A stretch of DNA of 64,000 bases. Origin: Bacteroidaceae bacterium. GTDB lineage: Bacteria; Bacteroidota; Bacteroidia; Bacteroidales; Barnesiellaceae_A. Within the stretch, counting starts at the first letter, position 1; every line of letters begins with the position of its first letter. Location: the NCBI GenBank assembly GCA_017481745.1, contig JAFUOV010000003.1:62001-126000 (forward strand), in the 5' to 3' direction. Positions 26,498 to 35,453 of the stretch are shown piece by piece. A program made the position numbers and the translations under genes. The notes under the pieces are model-generated. The model had not been told where the DNA came from. It saw only the letters and a program-made list of their open reading frames with translations, and did no database searches.

Positions 26498-28963
26498 TTA
26501 CATAGGATCTACGTCGTAATAAAGTGTGAGAGACTTGAAGCGCTCGTCGACAAGGCTGCGTTCATAGATTTGTCGCAAAAGGTCTTTTACTTGTGCCATG
26601 GATGCCGACGTCTCGACCTTGAGCATAATCTTGCGTATATACAACGATTGTATGCGTGCTACGGGTGGATTGTCAGGACCTAATACTCGCTCACCAAACA
26701 CCTTGCGCAACAATACGGCATACTGGTGCGACAACGTATCGAGCACCGCTTCGTCGCGATGCTTGAGATAAATGTATATGAGCCGGGTGAAAGGTGGATA
26801 GCCAAACGTTTGGCGCTGCGAGAGCTGTTCGCGATACATCCCCACATAGTCGTGCTGTATCACTTGCTCAATGATAGGTAATTGGGGTTGAGAGGTTTGC
26901 AAGAATACAACACCTCGGCTTTTGCCCCTACCCGACCTGCCTGCTACTTGCGCCATCATCTGGAAAGCTCGTTCATGCGCGCGAAAATCGGGGAACGATA
27001 ACATGCTATCGGCACTGAGAATACCCACAATACTCACACGATCGAAGTCCAAGCCTTTTGTTACCATTTGAGTTCCTATGAGTATCTTACTCTTTCCGGC
27101 GGCAAAGTCGTCAATAATCTCTTGATAAGCATTGCGCGAGCGCGTTGTGTCCATATCCATGCGCGCCAACGGTGTGTCGGGAAATATCTGCTCGACATCT
27201 TCTTCAATGCGCTCGGTACCAAAACCACGCACCTCGATGGTTGGTTGCAAACAAGCCGGACATATGCGAGGTACTTCGCACGAATATCCACAATAGTGGC
27301 ACACCAACCGATTGTCACGCTTGTGGTAGGTAAGACTTACATCGCATTGCGTACACTTGGGTACCCATGCACACTCGCGGCACTCTACCATAGGTGCAAA
27401 TCCACGACGATTTTGGAAGAGAATAATCTGTTCCTCCCGCTTGAGAGCTTTGTGCACCTCTTCTATCAAAGGCTCGGAGAAGTTGCCTCGCGCCAATTTC
27501 TTACGGCGCTGCTCACGCATATCTATGGTGCGCACTTCGGGCAATGGGTTGTTTGAGTATCGCGTGAGCAACTCTACCAATCCATACTTGCCACATTGTG
27601 CATTGTAGTAGCTCTCTACAGCCGGTGTTGCCGAGCCCAACAGCACCTTGGCATCGTACATCTGCGCCAATACAATAGCCGCATTGCGCGCATGATAACG
27701 GGGTGCAGGGTCGTATTGTTTATAGCTGGTTTCGTGCTCCTCGTCGACAATAACCAACCCCAGATTGTGGAACGGCAAGAAAATAGAAGAACGCACACCC
27801 AACACTACACGTGGCTCGCGGCTACGCAACATCTTATGCCATATCTCAACTCGCTCATTATCGGAAAAACGCGAATGATATATCAGCAACTTATCGCCAA
27901 ACACACGCTGTAAACGCTCGGTCAACTGGGTTGTAAGTGCAATTTCGGGAACAAGGTACAACACTTGTCGACCTTGCTGCAAAGCATTATCTATAAGGTG
28001 TGTATAAATTTCGGTTTTACCGCTCGATGTAACGCCATGCAACAGCGTTACCGACTTATCGCGGAAGGTTGTGTATATCTCGCCCAAAGCTCGCGACTGC
28101 TCATTGCTGAGAGTGGGCATCTCACAGCAATGTCTTGCGACGTTGGCAAAACGGCTTATCTCGCGCTTGTAGGTCTGCATGATGCCTTTGTTGACAACAC
28201 CCGCCAGCACTGCCGCCGAGACACCGGCACGCTCCAATAGAGCTGTGCGCGATACCTCTACATAATTGCCCGGTTGCATAAAGTGCGAGAGGTCGAGAAA
28301 CGAAAGCAGCAAAGTCTCCTGTTGCTTGGAGCGCTTTACCAACTCAAAGGCGCTGCGCAAGGCTTCTTGGTTGCCTTGCTCAAACGACAAGCGCACACAC
28401 ACCTCGGTTTTGGGCTTATAATTGGAACGTATCCTTTCCGACACAAATATTGCTTCACGCTCGACCAGCCGTCGCAATACAGGCAACGTATTGCGCAAGC
28501 CTGTCTGCTTCTCCAACTCGTGCACCGTAAGCCTGCCCTGTGTGGACAAGGCTTGCATCAGTATTGCCTCGCGCTCCGACAAGCGCTCGTCTACAGCCTC
28601 CTCAAAATCGGGGTTGATAGCAAGCGATGTCTCGCTCTCGAGTTTCAGTCCCGAGGGCAATGCAGCCTTGTATACATCGCCTACTGAACAGAGATAGTAG
28701 TCGGCTATCCACTCCCAGAACTTGAGTTGCGGGCGCAATACAATAGGCTCATCGTCGAGCAATGTTGCTATCTCTTTCACCTCGTAGCCTTGCGGCTCGG
28801 TATCGTGCAATGCCACAACAATAGCCGTATAGAACTTTGCCCGACCAAACGAAACCACCACTCTATGCCCTTGTCGCAGACGACCTTGCATATCGGCAGG
28901 TATCCGATAGGTAAAGTATCGGTACAACGGTAGCGGGAGTATCACATCGGCAAATCGGTTCAT
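26498..28963 (-). CDS. priA: Primosomal protein N' (replication restart helicase PriA)
   Basis: About 821 residues, taken from the ATG at 28963 (MNRFADVILPLPLYRYFTY), where PriA homologues begin; an ATG five codons upstream is also possible. The N-terminal 3'-DNA-binding domain is followed by helicase motifs GVTSSGKTEIY (Walker A), VDEEHETSYKQ (DEEH box) and LLGSATPAVESY, then the paired zinc-binding cysteines (CRECAWVPKCTQC, CHYCGYSCEVPRICPAC) inserted in the helicase core. It restarts stalled replication forks. The gene is single, between two hairpins. Confidence 0.96.
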   Translation of the reverse strand: MNRFADVILPLPLYRYFTYRIPADMQGRLRQGHRVVVSFGRAKFYTAIVVALHDTEPQGYEVKEIATLLDDEPIVLRPQLKFWEWIADYYLCSVGDVYKAALPSGLKLESETSLAINPDFEEAVDERLSEREAILMQALSTQGRLTVHELEKQTGLRNTLPVLRRLVEREAIFVSERIRSNYKPKTEVCVRLSFEQGNQEALRSAFELVKRSKQQETLLLSFLDLSHFMQPGNYVEVSRTALLERAGVSAAVLAGVVNKGIMQTYKREISRFANVARHCCEMPTLSNEQSRALGEIYTTFRDKSVTLLHGVTSSGKTEIYTHLIDNALQQGRQVLYLVPEIALTTQLTERLQRVFGDKLLIYHSRFSDNERVEIWHKMLRSREPRVVLGVRSSIFLPFHNLGLVIVDEEHETSYKQYDPAPRYHARNAAIVLAQMYDAKVLLGSATPAVESYYNAQCGKYGLVELLTRYSNNPLPEVRTIDMREQRRKKLARGNFSEPLIEEVHKALKREEQIILFQNRRGFAPMVECRECAWVPKCTQCDVSLTYHKRDNRLVCHYCGYSCEVPRICPACLQPTIEVRGFGTERIEEDVEQIFPDTPLARMDMDTTRSRNAYQEIIDDFAAGKSKILIGTQMVTKGLDFDRVSIVGILSADSMLSFPDFRAHERAFQMMAQVAGRSGRGKSRGVVFLQTSQPQLPIIEQVIQHDYVGMYREQLSQRQTFGYPPFTRLIYIYLKHRDEAVLDTLSHQYAVLLRKVFGERVLGPDNPPVARIQSLYIRKIMLKVETSASMAQVKDLLRQIYERSLVDERFKSLTLYYDVDPM

Positions 28964-29041
28964 ACTGTTTGTGTGCAAAGCTTAATTTGCAACAAATGTA
29001 ACAATAATTTGGCGCAAGTACAAGCCATCATAAAAAAACAG

Positions 29042-29079
29042 ACACCGACCTATCGGTCTTATGCTCGATAGGTCGGTGT
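29042..29079 (-). terminator. Terminator of fbp
   Basis: Perfect 14-bp inverted repeat (29042-29055 and 29066-29079) just downstream of the minus-strand fbp stop. Confidence 0.7.
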
Positions 29080-29106
29080 TGTATTGTAGGGATAACAATG
29101 TATCGT

Positions 29107-31095
29107 TTACTCTTTCTCTTTTATCCAGCCCATGCGATAGGCGCAAAGCAACTTTTTCAACTCTTCTATCTGTCCTATCAACTCGGCACCTATGTCGGTA
29201 TCGCGCACACGCATGCGGTTGCTCGAAAATTCCAACACAAAGCGGTTTGAAATAATATCCACACCCTCTTCGATAGCCTTTTGCCGCGATTGGAAGGGCT
29301 CGTGTTGCACCAACTGCAAGCCGCGAGAGTGGTATATAAGAGTGTATCCGGCAATACCCGTTTCCGACTGGTACGCTTTTGAGAAGCCGCCATCTATCAC
29401 CAACAACTTACCACCTGCTTTCACAGGCTCTTCGCCCTTGGCAACCTTCACCGGCACGTGTCCGTTGATAATGTGGGCATGCGGACCCTCAAGTCCAAAC
29501 TCTTTCAGCACTTTGACACATATATCATACTCGTTTCGCAATGTGTAATAATGACCTTTCTTCTCTTTTTTCAGCTCCTTATCGGCGATAAAATATTTCT
29601 CGAAGTTGGTCATTTTATCTTTGTCGAAGAAAGGCGAATGAGGTCCGCACCACAGATACCACATATAGTCGACATCGCGCTGATGGTTCTCGCCGGCAGG
29701 GTCGCCGTAATAGGCAGCACGTACCACCGCATCTACTTTATCAAACAATTCCTTGCCACAATACTCCTTGCCATGCACACGCACTTTCATAAACGAGCCA
29801 TCTTCATTGAGAGGCATCGAAGCATGGAACATCAAGTTGGAGTTGCGTACCAAGTAGAGGCTACCCTTGGCATAGAGCCAACGCATGTGCTTGCGCATCT
29901 TGTCGCTGTTGATAAACGACAGGCGCAATTTACGCATAACATTTGCCTCTTCGTCGGTGAGTTTATAGGGGTCGGCGGGATCTATTGTAGGCAAGTTCTT
30001 GTCGCGCAGTTCTTGAACATTACCACGCATTACAATAGTACCATTTTCATAATCTATTTGGTGCAACAGCTTGCGCTCCTCCATTTCATACTCGGGGTTG
30101 CGGTCGATGATGTGTCCCTCAACCTTAAACTGTATTACAGCAATAGCCTTTTGCATCTTGGCTATAAGGCGATTGGTCTTGGCACTATGCGCCATGGCGG
30201 TTGCTGTGGGCATAAACATCTCGCACTCGTCATCGCCATACACATCCATGGCAAATGTAGCCAATGGCAAGAGATTGATGGCATAACCATCCTCGATCGT
30301 AGAGAGGTTGCCATAACGCAATGCCATGCGCAGCACATTGGCAATACAAGCCTCGTTGCCACACGCAGCACCCATCCACAAGATATCGTGATTGCCCCAC
30401 TGCACATCTATATCGTGATACTTAAGAAGGGTATCGAGTATAATATGCGCTCCGGGACCTCTATCGAAAATATCGCCCACAATGTGCAATGAGTCGATAG
30501 TGAGGCGTTGTATCAGCTCACATAGAGCAATGATAAAGTGGTCGGCACGACCTATCTCGATAATAGTAGAGATAATTACATTGACATAGCCTTGCTTGGG
30601 TTCCGACAACGACTCATGAAGCAGCTCCTGCATAATGTAGGCAAATGCAGGTGGTAGAGCCTTCGACACCTTGGAGCGAGTGTACTTGGACGACACCGTA
30701 CGTGCTACGCGAATAAGTTGATGCAACGTGATGCGATACCAATCTTCCAAATCATGCTCGACAGTCTTTACCAACTTGAGTTTCTCCTCGGGATAGTAGA
30801 TAAGTGTGCACAGCTCCTTTTTTTCACTTTCGCGCAAGGTCTGCCCAAATATCTCATCGACCTTGCGACTCACCGAGCCCGAGGCATTTTTCAATACATG
30901 TTGGAAAGCTTCATACTCACCGTGAAGATCGGTGAGAAAGTGTTCGGTACCTTTGGGCAAGTCGAGAATAGCCTCCAGGTTGATAATCTCGGTACAAGCT
31001 TCGGCAATTGTCGGAAATTTTTTCGACAACAATGTCAGGTAACGCAAATCTTCGTGAGTGGCGTTACGCATCATCTCATCGGCTTTGGTCATCAT
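29107..31095 (-). CDS. fbp: Class III fructose-1,6-bisphosphatase
   Basis: 662 residues, the usual length of class III enzymes (Bacillus Fbp type). It is a calcineurin-like phosphoesterase: DLHGEYEAFQHVL near residue 58 and GDIFDRGPG and WGNHDILWMGAACGN near 205-250 supply the metal ligands, with further ligands in NGHVPVKVAKGEEPVK. It hydrolyses fructose-1,6-bisphosphate in gluconeogenesis. A class II aldolase gene, the neighbouring step, lies at 60.5 kb. A minus-strand TAACTTTG at 31204-31211 gives it a ~100-base leader able to form two hairpins. Confidence 0.95.
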   Translation of the reverse strand: MMTKADEMMRNATHEDLRYLTLLSKKFPTIAEACTEIINLEAILDLPKGTEHFLTDLHGEYEAFQHVLKNASGSVSRKVDEIFGQTLRESEKKELCTLIYYPEEKLKLVKTVEHDLEDWYRITLHQLIRVARTVSSKYTRSKVSKALPPAFAYIMQELLHESLSEPKQGYVNVIISTIIEIGRADHFIIALCELIQRLTIDSLHIVGDIFDRGPGAHIILDTLLKYHDIDVQWGNHDILWMGAACGNEACIANVLRMALRYGNLSTIEDGYAINLLPLATFAMDVYGDDECEMFMPTATAMAHSAKTNRLIAKMQKAIAVIQFKVEGHIIDRNPEYEMEERKLLHQIDYENGTIVMRGNVQELRDKNLPTIDPADPYKLTDEEANVMRKLRLSFINSDKMRKHMRWLYAKGSLYLVRNSNLMFHASMPLNEDGSFMKVRVHGKEYCGKELFDKVDAVVRAAYYGDPAGENHQRDVDYMWYLWCGPHSPFFDKDKMTNFEKYFIADKELKKEKKGHYYTLRNEYDICVKVLKEFGLEGPHAHIINGHVPVKVAKGEEPVKAGGKLLVIDGGFSKAYQSETGIAGYTLIYHSRGLQLVQHEPFQSRQKAIEEGVDIISNRFVLEFSSNRMRVRDTDIGAELIGQIEELKKLLCAYRMGWIKEKE

Positions 31096-31203
31096 AGTAT
31101 TATAATTAAGCTCTCAGCACCTTAGCCGGCATTAGGGCAACTTATCGGCTATCACAACCGATTATGCCACACACGACTATGGCACTTGCGTGTTTGTCGA
31201 TAG

Positions 31204-31211
31204 CAAAGTTA
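31204..31211 (-). promoter_or_regulatory. Promoter -7 of fbp
   Basis: TAACTTTG on the minus strand. The ~100-base leader between it and fbp contains GCCA..TGGC and ATCGG..CCGAT stem-loops. Confidence 0.45.
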
Positions 31212-31262
31212 GGCATTTATCTGTAAAATGCAACCTATAAGAGAGATTTATTTAGCAAACAG

Positions 31263-31745
31263 CTATCGTGTTACCAATACGCCCCCCATTGCATTGAAGT
31301 AAACAGCGTATTGTTGCAGCAAATATTTCTGTTTGAGGGCAGCTCCCGATAGTGGCGAACCGGTAGAGATGTCGTAGGTAGAGCCACAATGAGGGCAACG
31401 CAAAACAAGATCACGCGCATCGTACTCTATGCGCATGGTAGAGCTACGCTCTACGGGGCACGACATATCGTATGCCAGCACGACATTGGTAGGCGTACAC
31501 ACGAGCATCACACCACCATATCCGGTTGCCGAATTGGCAACATAGGTAAATCCCTTGGGCTTGTTTTCGCTCTTTATAAATACCCGATAATCGGGATATG
31601 CCGATACACCATAAACACTCCACATGGCAGCGTTGCCAAATTCTATGCGCACTGCAGCCGACGGGATGCGGTCGTCGTCGGCATATTCACAACCTACCGC
31701 CCACAACAACATCAATACAACTGCTATATACTTTATATTTTTCAT
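31263..31745 (-). CDS. Rieske-like lipoprotein with altered cluster ligands
   Basis: 160 residues with a lipoprotein signal (LLWAVGCEYAD, lipobox Cys at residue 19). The C-terminal half has the Rieske fold signature, LAYDMSCPVE and, 20 residues on, RCPHCGSTYDISTGSPLSG. In canonical Rieske proteins the ligands are CxH and CPCH; here the first His is absent (CPV) and the second motif is CPHC. So a standard 2Fe-2S site with two His ligands cannot form; zinc or no metal is possible. Function unknown. It lies between fbp and an SRPBCC gene on the same strand. Confidence 0.7.
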   Translation of the reverse strand: MKNIKYIAVVLMLLWAVGCEYADDDRIPSAAVRIEFGNAAMWSVYGVSAYPDYRVFIKSENKPKGFTYVANSATGYGGVMLVCTPTNVVLAYDMSCPVERSSTMRIEYDARDLVLRCPHCGSTYDISTGSPLSGAALKQKYLLQQYAVYFNAMGGVLVTR

Positions 31746-31836
31746 ATCTATGGTGTATTCTTATATTATAACAAAAGAGTGGCAGTTGCATCTCGATAAC
31801 GATGCCAAGCCACTCTTATTTTTATGATTTATTTAT

Positions 31837-32268
31837 TCAACCATTATAAGGTATGACGGTAAGCACATCTGCCATACGGTCTATAGCCTCTTGTAAGGGC
31901 TTTGAAATCATGGGCTTCAAGAAAGCATTAATCTCGGCCTTTACGGTAATGCGGGTTTTGGTACTCTGCTCATCAATAGCCACGAGTTGTATCCACAAGA
32001 AAAGCGGCAATGGAGAATTGTCTGCTGTAAACTTAATGGTCTTAGGCGGCTCGCGGTCTATGATACGGAAGGTCATCTCTCCCACCGGGTCGACATTGAC
32101 CATGCAAGTATCGGTATCAAAACGCATCTCCTTTATCTTCTCGGCTTTGTCGGCAGGTATTCGCTCACGCAATGCCTCCAAATGGCTCAAATCGGACAAT
32201 TTTTCGTACACCTTGTCGATAGGTGCCGGAATACGGGTTATCTTACTTTCAAAGGTGGATGTACTCAT
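31837..32268 (-). CDS. SRPBCC (START/polyketide-cyclase fold) family protein
   Basis: 143 residues: FESKITRIPAPIDKVYEKLSDLSHLEAL at the start and VGEMTFRIIDREPPKTIKFTAD, TKTRITVKAEINAFLKPMISKPLQEAIDRMADVLTVIPY (positions ~98-136) at the end. This is the helix-grip hydrophobic-ligand fold. No catalytic residues or ligand can be assigned. It ends 92 bases upstream of the Rieske-like gene and starts 9 bases after pyrE, so it is co-transcribed with pyrE. Confidence 0.8.
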   Translation of the reverse strand: MSTSTFESKITRIPAPIDKVYEKLSDLSHLEALRERIPADKAEKIKEMRFDTDTCMVNVDPVGEMTFRIIDREPPKTIKFTADNSPLPLFLWIQLVAIDEQSTKTRITVKAEINAFLKPMISKPLQEAIDRMADVLTVIPYNG

Positions 32269-32276
32269 TTCCGATA

Positions 32277-32921
32277 TCAGATTTTTTTATCAACTTGCCA
32301 ATTAGCGGGATCTTTGCGCCACTCTTGCAATGTTTCGAGATATTCGGGAGCGATATAGTTGGTTTCGATAGCAACCTCGAGCATAGCATTGTAATTGCTC
32401 AATGTTACCAACTCAACATCAGCCTCTTTGAAACGACGTGCAGCCTCGGGGAAACCATAGGTAAAGATAGCAGCCATACCTATAACCTCGCAACCTGCAT
32501 TGCGAATGCTTTGTACAGCCTTGATACTGCTACCACCTGTCGACACGAGGTCTTCGATAACTACCACTTTTTGACCGGGTTTCAAGTCGCCCTCGATAAG
32601 GTTTTCCAAACCATGATCTTTGGGTGCCGAGCGTACGTATACATAGGGAAGACCCAATGTATCGGCTACCAAAGCGCCTTGTGCAATAGCACCTGTAGCC
32701 ACACCGGCGATAGCATCAACCTCGGGGAAGTTCTCAAGAATAAGACGGCACAACTCAACTTTTATAAAGCTGCGCACTTCGGGATATGAGAGCGTGCGAC
32801 GGTTATCGGTGTAGATAGGTGAATTCCAGCCTGAAGCCCAAGTAAACGGATTGGCGGGTTGTAACTTTATAGCGCAGATATTCAACAACTTTTCTGCCAA
32901 CAACTTTTCTACTGTTTTCAT
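32277..32921 (-). CDS. pyrE: Orotate phosphoribosyltransferase
   Basis: 214 residues. Joins orotate and PRPP to make OMP in pyrimidine synthesis. NPFTWASGWNSPIYTDNR near residue 24 binds orotate, VRSAPKDHGLENLIEG is the mobile catalytic loop (Lys, His), and VVVIEDLVSTGGSSIKAV is the PRPP-binding loop. Length is standard. It leads the SRPBCC gene. Confidence 0.96.
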   Translation of the reverse strand: MKTVEKLLAEKLLNICAIKLQPANPFTWASGWNSPIYTDNRRTLSYPEVRSFIKVELCRLILENFPEVDAIAGVATGAIAQGALVADTLGLPYVYVRSAPKDHGLENLIEGDLKPGQKVVVIEDLVSTGGSSIKAVQSIRNAGCEVIGMAAIFTYGFPEAARRFKEADVELVTLSNYNAMLEVAIETNYIAPEYLETLQEWRKDPANWQVDKKI

Positions 32922-33072
32922 ATTCTATATCTTATTAATTAAACATTTTTCTTTTAAGAAATTTTACCACTTGCAAAGGTAAACAAAAAGAGAATAACGT
33001 GCTATATATAACACTGAATTATATTGCATTTTTTTTGCTTTTATTTCACATCTTGCCATGGTTGTGCGACAC

Positions 33073-34065
33073 CTACAAGCCAATAACTGCTTTTGCCCAC
33101 TTCCAGTCCAACTTTTTCACAAGCAGCACAACGAGTATGGGGAAATACAAGCCCACCAAAATATTGACGATAAAGAAAGGCATAAAATATTCGCAACCCA
33201 TCTTGCGGAACAGCATCTCAACAGCCATCTGCGGGAATACCGATATGAGGTATATCTGATAGGTATTGTTGCGGAAACTGCTAAACAATGTGGGTATGTA
33301 ACGCTCGGCACATTTGGCAAAAGTCATAGCCATCGTAATACCTACAACCGACAACAACAGCCCTTGCAGCCCTATAATATAACACGCCACATATAGCGCC
33401 ACCATCAACAACAGAGCGAGAGGTTTTGCCGACAAAAAGTTGTCTAAACGATAATTACCTATCACCATCCCCAAGAAGAAGAATACGCCCAATTTCATTG
33501 CTTTGGAAATAAGCATAAAATCGACACCTTCGGGGAAGAAATAGTATGCCAAAACAAATAGCGACAAGACTAACAACGTGGCAACATGGTTTTTCAACAC
33601 CACACGATATAGCGGATAGAAAGCCATATACAAGAGCGTGATTTGCAAAAACCACATAGCACCCAACGCATTGGGTTTCAAGCCCAACAACATCAGGAAA
33701 ATATCTTGTACACCATCAAAGTCGACAGGATTTTTCACAAAAGACGATGCCAGCAACTTAAAGCCAAGCCCTATAATCGTAAAACAAACCAAGGGAATAC
33801 CCAAACGCTTGAGTTTATCGACCATTACATCGCCATACTTTCTTTCTTTACCGATGCGAGTAAGATAAAAAAGATAGCCCGAAACGAGTAAAAACAACGG
33901 CATGCGAAAAGAGGCAAAAAAGGCATACATCTCGCTGAGCCACGCAATATTCTCACGCTGAGCCAAATCGCTATGCCCCAACACAACGAGAAACATGGTA
34001 AATCCCTGCAAAATGGAAATCCACAAAATTTTATTCTTCTTTTTAGGCTCTACAACTTCCGTCAT
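33073..34065 (-). CDS. Acyltransferase family 3 membrane protein
   Basis: 330 residues with about ten transmembrane helices. WISILQGFTMFLVVLGHSD is the family's first helix with its catalytic His, and FASFRMPLFLLVSGYLF carries the second conserved Arg/Phe motif. Such proteins (OafA/NodX/WecH type) transfer acyl groups to surface glycans, proteins or lipids in the cytoplasmic membrane. The N-terminal VEPKKKNK is cytoplasmic. No glycan genes adjoin it, so the substrate is unknown. Confidence 0.85.
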   Translation of the reverse strand: MTEVVEPKKKNKILWISILQGFTMFLVVLGHSDLAQRENIAWLSEMYAFFASFRMPLFLLVSGYLFYLTRIGKERKYGDVMVDKLKRLGIPLVCFTIIGLGFKLLASSFVKNPVDFDGVQDIFLMLLGLKPNALGAMWFLQITLLYMAFYPLYRVVLKNHVATLLVLSLFVLAYYFFPEGVDFMLISKAMKLGVFFFLGMVIGNYRLDNFLSAKPLALLLMVALYVACYIIGLQGLLLSVVGITMAMTFAKCAERYIPTLFSSFRNNTYQIYLISVFPQMAVEMLFRKMGCEYFMPFFIVNILVGLYFPILVVLLVKKLDWKWAKAVIGL

Positions 34066-34111
34066 TATTATTGATATTATTGCTTCCTATTTTCAATCTA
34101 CAAAGATAGCG

Positions 34112-34262
34112 ATAAGCGAGAGGAGAACAAAATAAGTTCACTTATTTTTTATCCCGAGCGTAGCTATCTTGGGCGCATGCCAAAGTGCAATAAGCGAGAG
34201 GAGAACAAAATAAGTTTACTTATTTTTTATCCCGAGCATAGCTATCTTGGGCACATGCCACC
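34112..34262. repeat. Tandem 78-bp repeat, two copies
   Basis: Two near-identical units start at 34112 and 34190 (78-base period; about 72 bases conserved with 3 or 4 differences). Each has ATAAGCGAGAGGAGAACAAA, a self-complementary AAAATAAGTtcACTTATTTT core, ATCCCGAGC and CTATCTTGGGC..ATGCCA. They fill the gap between comF and the acyltransferase gene. Confidence 0.85.
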
Positions 34263-34264
34263 CA

Positions 34265-34954
34265 CTATTTAGCCACTGCCAAGGTAGCCACACTCACCTT
34301 GCCCACACCACTCTTCAACAACGCCTCGCCACAAGCCAGCAGCGTTGCCCCGGTAGTAACCACATCGTCAACCAACAAGACATGACACCCTGCCAACTTG
34401 CTATTGGGCAACACATCGAAAGCCTCGCGTGTAGAGAGATATCGGTCGTAAATACCTTTGCGTGTTTGTGATACCCTATGAGTGCGACATATCAAAGCAT
34501 CGCAAACAAGCGGTTTATTCAGTTCCTCAGCAATACCGCGCGCTATCCATTCGCTCTGGTTATATCCACGACGACGCAGTTTCTTGGGGTGCAACGGCAC
34601 AGGAACAACACAATCTATATCATCAAAAAAATGGCTGTCGATATTTTCTCGCACAAAGAGTTGACCTAAATATCGCCCACAAGCCTTCTCTCCGCCGTAT
34701 TTGATACGGTGTATCAGCAGACGATAGTCGCTACCCTTGGCAAAATAGAAATATCCCGCAGCCCGCTCAACAGATAATTTCCCATAGAAGAGTTGAGCCA
34801 TGGCATTGTCGGGATGACGACAAAAATCGGTGCGAGGTATATCGGGCAAGCAACGCATGCACAGATGTTCTTCATCGCGCAGCAAAACCTCTCCACACAC
34901 CTTGCAAGTACGAGGAAAAAGGAAATCGGCTATATCTCTGAACCAACCTCGCAT
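34265..34954 (-). CDS. comF: ComF family phosphoribosyltransferase-like protein
   Basis: 229 residues. N-terminal zinc cysteines (CKVCGEVLL, CMRC) are followed by a phosphoribosyltransferase domain with HVLLVDDVVTTGATLLACGEAL near residue 193 (PRPP loop). ComF homologues support DNA uptake and restart of replication with PriA, which is encoded 5.3 kb away. The exact reaction is unknown. It overlaps the recX gene by 25 bases on the same strand, so the two are coupled. Confidence 0.88.
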   Translation of the reverse strand: MRGWFRDIADFLFPRTCKVCGEVLLRDEEHLCMRCLPDIPRTDFCRHPDNAMAQLFYGKLSVERAAGYFYFAKGSDYRLLIHRIKYGGEKACGRYLGQLFVRENIDSHFFDDIDCVVPVPLHPKKLRRRGYNQSEWIARGIAEELNKPLVCDALICRTHRVSQTRKGIYDRYLSTREAFDVLPNSKLAGCHVLLVDDVVTTGATLLACGEALLKSGVGKVSVATLAVAK

Positions 34955-35421
34955 TCGAGCGACATCTCCTTAAGACATTCCCTTATAAGTTGGGGTTCAA
35001 ACCCTCTTGACAAAGCAAAACGCATCAACTTTTCGCTCTGTATGTGTGCCGGCATAGCTTTCAACCCTTTAGCCTTACTTTTAAGGATTGCACGCAAAGA
35101 GATGGCATACTCCTCCTCGTCGATGGCTTGCACTGCCTGCGATACGGTGAGCGAGTCTATTTGTTTCTGGCGAAGAGTGTAACCAATCTTGACACGTCCC
35201 CAACCGGCAAAACGAAATTGGTCGTTGGTAAAGGCTCGGCAATATCGCGCCTCGTCGATATACTTTTCGGCAAGCAATTGGCTCACAATACTATCTTCGT
35301 CAACTCGCTGAATATTCCAATTGTGCAATTTTTCGCGCACCTCCGATATACAACACTCCTTGGTAGTACATCGTGCTGCCAGCTTTCGGAAAGCCTCATC
35401 TCTTGTAATAGTATCCGACAT
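34930..35421 (-). CDS. recX: Regulatory protein RecX
   Basis: 163 residues made of three-helix repeats typical of RecX: AFRKLAARCTTKECCISEVREKLHNW, IVSQLLAEKYIDEARYCRAFTNDQFRFAGWGRVKIGYTLRQK (positions ~44-85) and the C-terminal repeat ending in CLKEMSLE. RecX binds RecA filaments and inhibits or remodels them. Its end overlaps comF. Confidence 0.88.
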   Translation of the reverse strand: MSDTITRDEAFRKLAARCTTKECCISEVREKLHNWNIQRVDEDSIVSQLLAEKYIDEARYCRAFTNDQFRFAGWGRVKIGYTLRQKQIDSLTVSQAVQAIDEEEYAISLRAILKSKAKGLKAMPAHIQSEKLMRFALSRGFEPQLIRECLKEMSLECEVGSEI

Positions 35422-35453
35422 AATATTTCTGTAAATTCAAATCATCACTACGG

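Noticed and set aside
29458..30492. 344-codon plus-strand frame opposite fbp
   Set aside because: Antisense shadow of class III fructose bisphosphatase; no motif.
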